Shown piece after piece: positions 28,640 through 35,069 of a stretch of DNA of 48,272 bases. The stretch lies in NCBI RefSeq assembly GCF_014137855.1, contig NZ_JACGWT010000008.1, forward strand, positions 1-48,272. The letters are read 5' to 3'. Position numbers and translations under genes: made by a program. The notes below the pieces were generated by a model. That model was not told the origin of the DNA, did no database searches, and saw only the letters and a list, made by a program, of their open reading frames with translations. Numbering within the stretch: the stretch's first letter is position 1; every line of letters begins with the position of its first letter. Source of the DNA: Microlunatus kandeliicorticis. GTDB taxonomy: Bacteria; Actinomycetota; Actinomycetes; Propionibacteriales; Propionibacteriaceae.

Positions 28640-29335
28640 TCAGCCGCATTCACCGCGCGGGTCATCCTCGAGGCCCCGCGCCAGCAGCCCGTCCAGCCCC
28701 CGCCGGTCGGCGACGTAGTCGGGCACGCGCTCGGCGTGCCAGCGGTCGAACAGGTCCGCGGCCCGGTCGAGCACGTTGGGCCGAGGGGTCAGCGCGACCG
28801 GCAGCCCGGCCAGCGCGGTGACCTCGTCGGCCAGGGCGTCGCGGCCGGTGCCGTGTCGGTGGACGGTGGTCCCTTCGTCCCGGTCGCGGAGCAGCATCGC
28901 CTCGACCAGGCAGCGCCGCAGCACCTCGAGCAGCAGGTGCGTCCCGATCAGCCGGTCGCCGCGGCCGAGCTTGGCGGCGGCCAGAGCCAGCAGGAACCGG
29001 ACCTCGTCGGCCGCGGGGTCGTCGGGCCTGGGCAGCAGCAGCCGCCCGCCGCTCACCACCAGGTCGATCCGGCGGCCGTCCACCAGCACCAGCCGGACCA
29101 CCTGGCTCCCGGCGTCCCCGGCCCCGACGTCCTCGGCGACCTCGCGCGCCCACACCGCGGCGTCCACCTCGCGCACCGCGTGCAGCGGCAGGTCGGCGTC
29201 GAGCTGCAGGTGCAGGTCGAGATCGCTCCAGCCGTCGACGACGTCGGTCGATCCGGCGCGCCGCGACCCGTGGACGCTCACGGTGTAGCGGGCACCGGCT
29301 CCGGTCGGGTCGGCATCGTGCTGCGGCTCGCTCAC
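28640..29335 (-). CDS. Nucleotidyltransferase-fold protein (aminoglycoside-adenylyltransferase-like)
   Basis: A 231-aa protein with the minimal nucleotidyltransferase signature: HGSRRAGSTDVVDGWSDLDLHL provides the GS...D-D pair of metal ligands near residues 23-42, followed by a third acidic strand (RRIDLVVSGG). A helical C-terminal half (FLLALAAAKLGRGDRLIG...) resembles streptomycin adenylyltransferase-type enzymes. Substrate unknown; resistance is only one possibility. GTG 29335 follows TAGGTT by 8 nt on the minus strand (leaderless). It is divergent from dapB. The 106 nt between it and the M16 stop hold nothing recognisable. Confidence 0.75.
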   Translation of the reverse strand: MSEPQHDADPTGAGARYTVSVHGSRRAGSTDVVDGWSDLDLHLQLDADLPLHAVREVDAAVWAREVAEDVGAGDAGSQVVRLVLVDGRRIDLVVSGGRLLLPRPDDPAADEVRFLLALAAAKLGRGDRLIGTHLLLEVLRRCLVEAMLLRDRDEGTTVHRHGTGRDALADEVTALAGLPVALTPRPNVLDRAADLFDRWHAERVPDYVADRRGLDGLLARGLEDDPRGECG

Positions 29336-29343
29336 GCGGCCCG

Positions 29344-29349
29344 AACCTA
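29344..29349 (-). promoter_or_regulatory. Leaderless -10 box of the nucleotidyltransferase gene
   Basis: TAGGTT on the minus strand, 8 nt before GTG 29335. It lies within the 36-bp divergent gap to dapB, so the two promoters must overlap. Confidence 0.5.
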
Positions 29350-29350
29350 G

Positions 29351-30124
<774 letters not shown>

Positions 30125-30152
30125 GGGTGCCGGCCAGCGGGCCCCCGCGACG

Positions 30153-31061
30153 ATGAGCCAGCCCGACGGCTTCGGGCGACCGTCGGCCGATCCGGGCCGA
30201 CCCGGGTTCGCCCGCCCGGGGGAGGGCGCCACGGGTGACCCGGCGAGCCGGCCGACCGCGAGCCGGGCCACCGCCAGCTTCGCCACCCCGACCGAACCCG
30301 AACCGCCACGCGAGCCGGCCCGCTGGGTCCCGGTGACCCGGGAGCGGCGGCGCAGCCGGACGCCGGTGGTGCTCGTCGTCGTGGTGCTGGTGCTGGCCGG
30401 GCTGCTGGTGGGCGCGGACCGGCTCGGCGCCCGGATCGCCGAGGACCGCTTCGCCGCCGCGCTCCAGACCCGGCTGCAGACGGCCGAACCGCCGAGTGTG
30501 CAGATCGTCCGGACGCCGTTCCTCAGCCAGCTGGCGGCCGGCGACGTCCGCGAGATCCGGGTGCGGACCGGAGCCGTGCCCGGGACCGCGACCCAGCTGC
30601 CGCTCGACTCGCTCGACCTGACCCTCGACGACGTCCGACCGTCCCGCGACCTGAGCACCGCACGGGTCGGCCGACTGACCGGCACCGCCCACCTCGGGTA
30701 CGGCGCGCTCGGCGCGAAGCTCGGTCAGACCGTCCGCTACGCCGGGCGGGACCAGTCGGGGCACGGCCGGATCGCCTTCGACCTGACCACCACGATCTTC
30801 AGCGAGACGATCCGGGCCACCGTCAGCGGGCGGCTCGGCTTCTCGGCCGCGTCGCAGGCCGTGACCATGTCGGACACCCAGATCACCGTCAGCGGCCTGG
30901 CCATCCCCGGTGGTCTGGCGCAGCGGCTGGTCGACGGCATCCTCGAGCCCGTCCGGCTCGACGACCTGCCGCTCGGGATCCGGCTGGCCGGCCTCGACGT
31001 CGACCCCGACGGTCTGGTGGCCGGTCTGAGCGGGACCGACCTCACCGTCCCCACGCGCTGA
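30153..31061 (+). CDS. DUF2993 / LmeA-family phospholipid-binding membrane protein
   Basis: A 302-aa envelope protein: a P/R-rich cytoplasmic N-terminus (residues 1-70), one transmembrane helix (about 71-90, PVVLVVVVLVLAGLLVGADR), then a beta-rich extracytoplasmic domain. The pattern AEDRFAAALQTRLQTAEPPSVQIVRTPFLSQLAAGDVREI is the DUF2993 start. Mycobacterial LmeA binds phospholipids and supports mannan elongation of lipoglycans; a related role is plausible but unproven. ATG 30153, 28 nt after dapB, has only a weak ribosome-binding site. Confidence 0.82.
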   Translation: MSQPDGFGRPSADPGRPGFARPGEGATGDPASRPTASRATASFATPTEPEPPREPARWVPVTRERRRSRTPVVLVVVVLVLAGLLVGADRLGARIAEDRFAAALQTRLQTAEPPSVQIVRTPFLSQLAAGDVREIRVRTGAVPGTATQLPLDSLDLTLDDVRPSRDLSTARVGRLTGTAHLGYGALGAKLGQTVRYAGRDQSGHGRIAFDLTTTIFSETIRATVSGRLGFSAASQAVTMSDTQITVSGLAIPGGLAQRLVDGILEPVRLDDLPLGIRLAGLDVDPDGLVAGLSGTDLTVPTR

Positions 31062-31101
31062 CCGGCGTCCACGACGGCGGCGCCTGCCCGACCGCCGGCC
31101 G

Positions 31102-31653
31102 TCAGCCCAGATCGGTGTGCAGCCGCACCTGCTTGATCCGCACGGTGCCGTCCTCGGTGCCGATCTCCCGGTGCGCACCGTCGGGCTCCCAGCCGGCGCC
31201 GGCCAGGAACGCCCGGGTGGCGTCGTCGCCGGCCGGCAGCCACCAGGTGGCCCGGGTGAAGCCGTCGGCGCGCAGGGTGTCCGCGCAGGCGTTGAGCAGC
31301 CGCGACCCGTGGCCCCGGCCGCGGGCGGCGGGGTCGATCACGAACTCCTCGACGGTGCCGGTCCGCGCCGGGTCGGCGTCGGGGTCGTCGCTCGGGCTGG
31401 TGACCGCGAAGCCGGCCAGCCGCCCGGTCCCGCTGACCGCGACCAGCACCCGGCACCGCGCCTCGGGAGGGCGGGCGATGGCCCGCTCCCAGGCCTGCGC
31501 CATCGCCTCGAGCCCGAGCTCGTCGCTCAGCCGGGCGACCGCGTCGGCCGGCAGCCGGTCGGGCCAGGCACGTCGCTGGATCTCGGCCAGCACCGGGGCC
31601 TCGCCGACCATCGCCAACCGGGCCGAATCGGCGGTCTGCGCGGGCTCGGTCAC
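31102..31653 (-). CDS. GNAT-family N-acetyltransferase
   Basis: A 183-aa protein with the GNAT core: GRLAGFAVTSP, EEFVIDPAARGRGHGSRLLNACAD (motif A, acetyl-CoA pyrophosphate loop) and RATWWLPAGDDATRAFLAGAGWEPDG (motif B). Substrate unknown. GTG 31653 (VTEPAQ) is chosen because TAAGGT ends 7 nt upstream on the minus strand; the alternative GTG at 31662 overlaps that -10 box. It is convergent with the lmeA-like gene and divergent from the element before RNase J. Confidence 0.82.
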   Translation of the reverse strand: MTEPAQTADSARLAMVGEAPVLAEIQRRAWPDRLPADAVARLSDELGLEAMAQAWERAIARPPEARCRVLVAVSGTGRLAGFAVTSPSDDPDADPARTGTVEEFVIDPAARGRGHGSRLLNACADTLRADGFTRATWWLPAGDDATRAFLAGAGWEPDGAHREIGTEDGTVRIKQVRLHTDLG

Positions 31654-31660
31654 GTCCGAC

Positions 31661-31666
31661 ACCTTA
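31661..31666 (-). promoter_or_regulatory. Leaderless -10 box of the GNAT gene
   Basis: TAAGGT on the minus strand, 7 nt before GTG 31653. The Crp-like site at 31680-31695 lies just upstream, centred about 33 bp before the predicted start point. Confidence 0.5.
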
Positions 31667-31679
31667 CGAAGAACCAAGA

Positions 31680-31695
31680 TGTGACACAGATCACC
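31680..31695. promoter_or_regulatory. Crp/GlxR-like binding site
   Basis: TGTGACACAGATCACC matches TGTGA-N6-TCAC(A) except for the last base. It could serve the GNAT gene (minus) or a transcript running right into the hairpin region before RNase J. Confidence 0.5.
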
Positions 31696-31697
31696 CT

Positions 31698-31816
31698 GAG
31701 AGGGCTTACCTCAACCCCTCCGGCAGGTCATGATTGTCGCGAAGTCCGTGGTTACCTGAACCCCCGAGCAGGCGACCACGGACTTCTTCACGTCTCCGGA
31801 CGGTCCCGCCGGTCCG
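31698..31816 (+). ncRNA. Double C-rich hairpin element upstream of RNase J
   Basis: First hairpin: ACCT (31708-31711) with AGGT (31725-31728), or GAGGG (31700-31704) with CCCTC (31716-31720), with a C-rich loop. Second: GAAGTCCGTGGT (31741-31752) and ACCACGGACTTC (31775-31786), a perfect 12-bp stem with an inner CCTG/CAGG stem presenting AACCCCCGAG. A third small CGGAC/GTCCG hairpin follows (31797-31816). Two C-loop hairpins recall the actinobacterial 6C RNA, but the loops hold four and five C in a row, not six. It may be a free sRNA or regulatory DNA; rnj itself looks leaderless. Confidence 0.45.
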
Positions 31817-31846
31817 CGCAGGTCGGGCGACGGCGTCGGCGCTGTG

Positions 31847-31852
31847 TACCCT
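31847..31852 (+). promoter_or_regulatory. Leaderless -10 box of RNase J
   Basis: TACCCT ends 7 nt before GTG 31860. This implies that the hairpins upstream are not part of the rnj mRNA unless a second promoter exists. Confidence 0.5.
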
Positions 31853-31859
31853 GACCGCC

Positions 31860-33545
31860 GTGGCACCCCGTCAGCTCCGGACCCCTCCGAAACTCGCCCC
31901 CGGCACGCTGCGGATCATCCCGCTCGGCGGTCTGGGGGACGTCGGCCGCAACATGGCGGTCTTCGAGATCGACGGCAAGCTGCTGCTGGTCGACTGCGGC
32001 GTGCTGTTCCCCGAGGACGACCACCCGGGCGTCGACCTGATCCTGCCGGGGTTCGACGTGATCGCCGACCGTCTCGACGACGTGGTCGGGCTGGTGCTCA
32101 CCCACGGTCACGAGGACCACATCGGCGCGGTGCCCTACCTGCTCCGGCAGCGGGCCGACATCCCGCTCTACGGCTCCCGGCTCACCCTGGCCCTGCTGGC
32201 CGAGAAGACCCGCGAGCACCGGATCCACGGCGTCCGGCCGCACCCGGTCACCGACGGCCAGCGCCTCACCGTCGGGCCGTTCGACCTCGAGTTCGTCGCG
32301 GTCAACCACTCGATCCCCGACGCGCTCGCGGTCTGCATCCGGACCGTGGCCGGGACGGTGCTGCACACCGGCGACTTCAAGATGGACCAGCTGCCGCTGG
32401 ACGGCCGGATCACCGACCTGCGGGCGTTCGCCCGGATCGGCACCGAGGGCGTCGACCTCTTCATGGTCGACTCGACCAACGCCGAGGTGCCCGGTTTCAC
32501 CACCCCCGAGCGGGACATCCTGCCCGCGCTGCAGCGGGTGTTCGCGACCAGCCGGCAGCGGATCATCGTCGCCTGCTTCGCCTCGCACGTGCACCGGGTC
32601 CAGCAGGTGCTCGACGTCGCGGTGGCCAACGGGCGCAAGGTCGTCTACGTCGGCCGCTCGATGGTCCGCAACATGGGCGTGGCCCGCGACCTCGGCTACC
32701 TGCGCGTGCCGGACAACACGCTGATCGAGATGCGCGACCTCGACAACCACCGCCCCGAGGACGTGGTGATCATCTCCACCGGGTCGCAGGGCGAGCCGCT
32801 CTCGGCGCTGTCGCGGATCGCGGCCAAGGAGCACCCGGTGGTCAGCCTCAAGCCCGAGGACACCGTGGTGCTCGCCAGCTCGCTGATCCCCGGCAACGAG
32901 ACCAGCGTCTACCGGGTGATCAACGGCCTCAGCCGGCTCGGCGCCCGGGTGGTGCACAAGGGCAACGCGCTGGTGCACGTCTCCGGGCACGCCAGCGCGG
33001 GGGAGCTGCTCTACTGCTACAACATCGTCCAGCCGCGGAACGCGATGCCGGTGCACGGCGAGGTCCGCCACCTGATCGCCAACGGTGACCTCGCGGTGGC
33101 CTCCGGCGTCCCGCGGGACCGCACGGTGATCGTCGAGGACGGCGCCGTCGTCGACCTGGCCAAGGGCCGGGCCAAGGTGGTCGGACAGGTCGACAGCGCC
33201 TACATCTTCGTCGACGGCTCCGGGGTCGGCGACGTCAGCGAGGCGATGCTGACCGACCGGCGGATCCTCGGCGAGGAGGGGTTCGTCTCGGTGGTCACCG
33301 TGGTCGACCTGCACACCGGCGCGATCGTCAGCGGCCCCGACGTGCACGCCCGGGGCTTCGCCGAGGACGACTCGGCGTTCGACGGGATCCGCAGCCAGAT
33401 CGCCGAGGCGCTCACCTCGGCCATGCGCGACGGCGTCGACGACACCCGCCGGCTCCAGCAGGTGACCCGTCGCCAGATGGGCAAGTGGGTCAGCGACACC
33501 TACCGGCGCCGGCCGATGATCATCCCGGTGGTCATCGTCACCTGA
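31860..33545 (+). CDS. rnj: Ribonuclease J
   Basis: Metallo-beta-lactamase-fold endo/5'-3' exoribonuclease. The 561-aa protein has the zinc motif HGHEDHIG (82-89), the beta-CASP region with ACFASHVHRVQQVLDVA and STGSQGEP, VHVSGHAS and PVHGEVRHL motifs, and a C-terminal domain. GTG 31860 follows TACCCT by 7 nt and gives the normal RNase J N-terminus (LRIIPLGGLGDVGRNM). In many actinobacteria dapA precedes and ftsK follows; neither is here. With pnp and rnc, three major RNases lie within about 17 kb. Confidence 0.96.
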   Translation: MAPRQLRTPPKLAPGTLRIIPLGGLGDVGRNMAVFEIDGKLLLVDCGVLFPEDDHPGVDLILPGFDVIADRLDDVVGLVLTHGHEDHIGAVPYLLRQRADIPLYGSRLTLALLAEKTREHRIHGVRPHPVTDGQRLTVGPFDLEFVAVNHSIPDALAVCIRTVAGTVLHTGDFKMDQLPLDGRITDLRAFARIGTEGVDLFMVDSTNAEVPGFTTPERDILPALQRVFATSRQRIIVACFASHVHRVQQVLDVAVANGRKVVYVGRSMVRNMGVARDLGYLRVPDNTLIEMRDLDNHRPEDVVIISTGSQGEPLSALSRIAAKEHPVVSLKPEDTVVLASSLIPGNETSVYRVINGLSRLGARVVHKGNALVHVSGHASAGELLYCYNIVQPRNAMPVHGEVRHLIANGDLAVASGVPRDRTVIVEDGAVVDLAKGRAKVVGQVDSAYIFVDGSGVGDVSEAMLTDRRILGEEGFVSVVTVVDLHTGAIVSGPDVHARGFAEDDSAFDGIRSQIAEALTSAMRDGVDDTRRLQQVTRRQMGKWVSDTYRRRPMIIPVVIVT

Positions 33546-33604
33546 GTCCGGTCGGGGTCGGTCCCGTCGGCGTCAGTGCGCCCGGACGACCGCCTCGAGC
33601 CGGC

Positions 33605-33823
33605 TCACCCGGGCCTCCGCGTGCTCGGCGCGCGCCGGAGGGCCTCGGCCTGCCGACGCAGTCGCCGCAGCGCGCGGCGCTCGCGGCGGTTCTCCTCGGC
33701 GTCGGCCACCAGCCGGGTCCGCTCGGCCCAGCGGGCGTAACCCCGGCAGCCCGGGTCGGTGCCGTGTTGGAGATGGCTGGGCAGCGTGAGGCTGCCCGGC
33801 TGACCGTGATCGATGGCGAACAT
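33605..33823 (-). CDS. Small basic protein of unknown function, 72 aa
   Basis: Starts MFAIDHGQPGSLTLPSHLQH and ends in an Arg/Glu-rich helix (RLVADAEENRRERRALRRLR, then RQAEALRRAPSTRRPG) likely to be a basic amphipathic or coiled-coil helix. No family recognised. ATG 33823 is supported by GGGAGG 5 nt upstream. It has one of the best promoters in the window (TTGACA-16-TATGCT, 33870-33897) with a perfect palindrome at the start point, so it is probably tightly regulated. Its C-terminal half could bind nucleic acid; that is a guess. The 59 nt between it and rnj hold nothing recognisable. Confidence 0.7.
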   Translation of the reverse strand: MFAIDHGQPGSLTLPSHLQHGTDPGCRGYARWAERTRLVADAEENRRERRALRRLRRQAEALRRAPSTRRPG

Positions 33824-33837
33824 CGTGCCTCCCGACG

Positions 33838-33867
33838 ACATATCTGAAACGTTCGTTTCAGATATGT
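33838..33867. promoter_or_regulatory. Perfect 14-bp-arm palindromic operator
   Basis: ACATATCTGAAACG (33838-33851) and CGTTTCAGATATGT (33854-33867) are exact inverted repeats around TT. The core GAAACG-N2-CGTTTC looks like a TetR-type site. It covers the predicted start point of the minus-strand gene and would also lie at the 5' end of its mRNA. Confidence 0.8.
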
Positions 33868-33881
33868 GAAGCATACGCTTC
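33868..33881. promoter_or_regulatory. Second palindrome over the -10 box
   Basis: GAAGC (33868-33872) and GCTTC (33877-33881) around ATAC, directly abutting the 30-bp palindrome and covering the minus-strand TATGCT. Confidence 0.55.
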
Positions 33882-33897
33882 GCAATGCCGATGTCAA
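33870..33897 (-). promoter_or_regulatory. Consensus-like promoter TTGACA-16-TATGCT
   Basis: On the minus strand TTGACA (33897-33892) and TATGCT (33875-33870) are 16 nt apart. TTGACA is the perfect -35 consensus. The start would be near 33863, inside the palindrome, with a leader of about 40 nt before ATG 33823. Confidence 0.7.
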
Positions 33898-33917
33898 GGA
33901 CTTGTTTCACGTCTTGC

Positions 33918-33923
33918 TAGGAT
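33918..33923 (+). promoter_or_regulatory. Leaderless -10 box of the ArsR-type regulator
   Basis: TAGGAT, 6 nt before GTG 33930. It is divergent from, and 20 bp beyond, the -35 of the small-protein promoter. Confidence 0.5.
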
Positions 33924-33929
33924 CCGGTC

Positions 33930-34637
33930 GTGGCCGAGGACACCGACGACCAGCGCGAGGCGGCGGGGCTCGCGGCCCGGTGGGAGCTGCTCTCCGGCCG
34001 CCCTGACCGGACCGTGCACATCACCGACGCCCAGGCGATCCGGGCCATCGCGCACGAGGCGCGGCAACGGGTGATCGACGTGCTGTTCACCGACTCGGGG
34101 CGCGCGTTCACCGCCACCGAGCTGGCCGAGCTGACCGAGCTGACCCCGAGCGCGATGAGCTACCACCTGCGGGCGCTCGAACGCTGGGGCGTGGTGGAGC
34201 GGGCCGAGTCCACCGGCGACGCCCGCAACCGGCCCTGGCGGGCGGCCGGGACCCGGCTCGAGGTCCGCGGCGGCGCCGACCCCAGCGCCCGGGCGGCGCA
34301 GTCGGCGCTGTTCGAGCTGGCCGTCGACCAGTACCGGGAGCGGTACGACTGGTACCGCAGCTGGCCGGCGGAGCGGCGTCACGGGTTCGTCGGGACCGGT
34401 CAGGCCGAGTTCTGGCTGACCGAGGAGGAGGCGGCCCGGTTCCTGCTCGCGCTCGAACGGGCCGAGCTCGAGCTGATGGAGAGCGGGGTGGAGAACCGGC
34501 CCGGACCGGGCAAGATCCGCACCCGCTGGTTCTTCTCGCTGCTCCCGGTCGCGGGGGAGCGCCCGCCGGAGAGGGCCGAGAGGCCGGCTGGGCCGGAGGA
34601 ACCGGCGTCCGGGCACGACAAAGAGCCCACCGCCTGA
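33930..34637 (+). CDS. ArsR-type winged-helix transcriptional regulator
   Basis: A 235-aa protein with an N-terminal winged helix: ITDAQAIRAIAHEARQRVID, FTATELAELTELTPSAMSYH (recognition helix), LRALERWGVVERAE and a wing RNRPWRAAG (residues 30-110). The C-terminal half is helical with an acidic segment and resembles the extra domain of HTH_20-type regulators. It lies divergent to the 72-aa gene whose promoter holds two palindromes, so it is a candidate regulator, although GAAACG-N2-CGTTTC looks more TetR-like. The stop codon lies in the loop of the terminator shared with rpmB. Confidence 0.85.
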   Translation: MAEDTDDQREAAGLAARWELLSGRPDRTVHITDAQAIRAIAHEARQRVIDVLFTDSGRAFTATELAELTELTPSAMSYHLRALERWGVVERAESTGDARNRPWRAAGTRLEVRGGADPSARAAQSALFELAVDQYRERYDWYRSWPAERRHGFVGTGQAEFWLTEEEAARFLLALERAELELMESGVENRPGPGKIRTRWFFSLLPVAGERPPERAERPAGPEEPASGHDKEPTA

Positions 34638-34649
34638 GGCGGTGGGCTC
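34623..34649. terminator. Bidirectional terminator between the ArsR gene and rpmB
   Basis: GAGCCCACCGCC (34623-34634) and GGCGGTGGGCTC (34638-34649) form a perfect 12-bp stem with a TGA loop that is the ArsR stop codon. On the minus strand TTTGTCG follows the stem, so it is a good terminator for rpmB. Confidence 0.85.
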
Positions 34650-34664
34650 GTCGCGCGGTTCAGC

Positions 34665-34850
34665 TCAGCGGCTGACCTTGCCGGCCTTGAGGCAGGAGGT
34701 GCACACGTTGACCCGCTTCGTGGTGCCGTTCACCAAGGCGCGGACGCGCTGGATGTTCGGGTTCCACCGACGGTTGGTCTTCTTCTTCGACCAGGGCACG
34801 TTGTGACCGAAGCCCGGCCCCTTGGCGCACACGTCGCATACGGCTGCCAC
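34665..34850 (-). CDS. rpmB: 50S ribosomal protein L28
   Basis: The 61-aa bL28 sequence AAVCDVCAKGPGFGHNVPWS...TKRVNVCTSCLKAGKVSR. Both CxxC pairs (CDVC, CTSC) are present, so this is the zinc-binding C+ form, the housekeeping type rather than the zinc-free stress paralogue. GTG 34850 gives the standard length with GGGAG about 9 nt upstream. It is divergent from recG; a DAK2-domain phosphatase gene often found between them is absent. Confidence 0.95.
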   Translation of the reverse strand: MAAVCDVCAKGPGFGHNVPWSKKKTNRRWNPNIQRVRALVNGTTKRVNVCTSCLKAGKVSR

Positions 34851-35056
34851 TGGACTCACTCCCACTGCTCGGCCCCCGCGTCACCGCGGTGGCTCACGTT
34901 CGTATTCGGATCGATGTCCCGATTGGGAACCGATCAAGCGTACCCGAGGCCGGCGGCGCGGCGCGAATCGAGCCCGCGACCCTCCCCGCGGCCGGCGCGT
35001 GGTCGGCGCGGTGGTCGGCGCGCGAGTGAGGCACGGCGGCTGTCGGTCCCGCTGAC

Positions 35057-35062
35057 TAGTGT
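35057..35062 (+). promoter_or_regulatory. Leaderless -10 box of recG
   Basis: TAGTGT, 7 nt before GTG 35070. The remaining 34851-35056 between rpmB and recG shows no credible gene; its left part must hold the rpmB promoter, for which no clear hexamer pair was found. Confidence 0.5.
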
Positions 35063-35069
35063 TACCGCC

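Noticed and set aside
31701-31714. Half of an IdeR/DtxR iron box (GGCTTACCTCA)
   Set aside because: The right half matches GSCTWACCTWA except one base, but the left half matches poorly, so a dimer site is not supported.
31698-31792. Firm assignment as 6C RNA
   Set aside because: The loops contain four and five consecutive C, not the six or more that define the motif; kept only as a candidate.
34851-35056. Zur box controlling rpmB
   Set aside because: L28 here is the zinc-binding C+ form and no TGATAATGATTATCA-like palindrome is visible.
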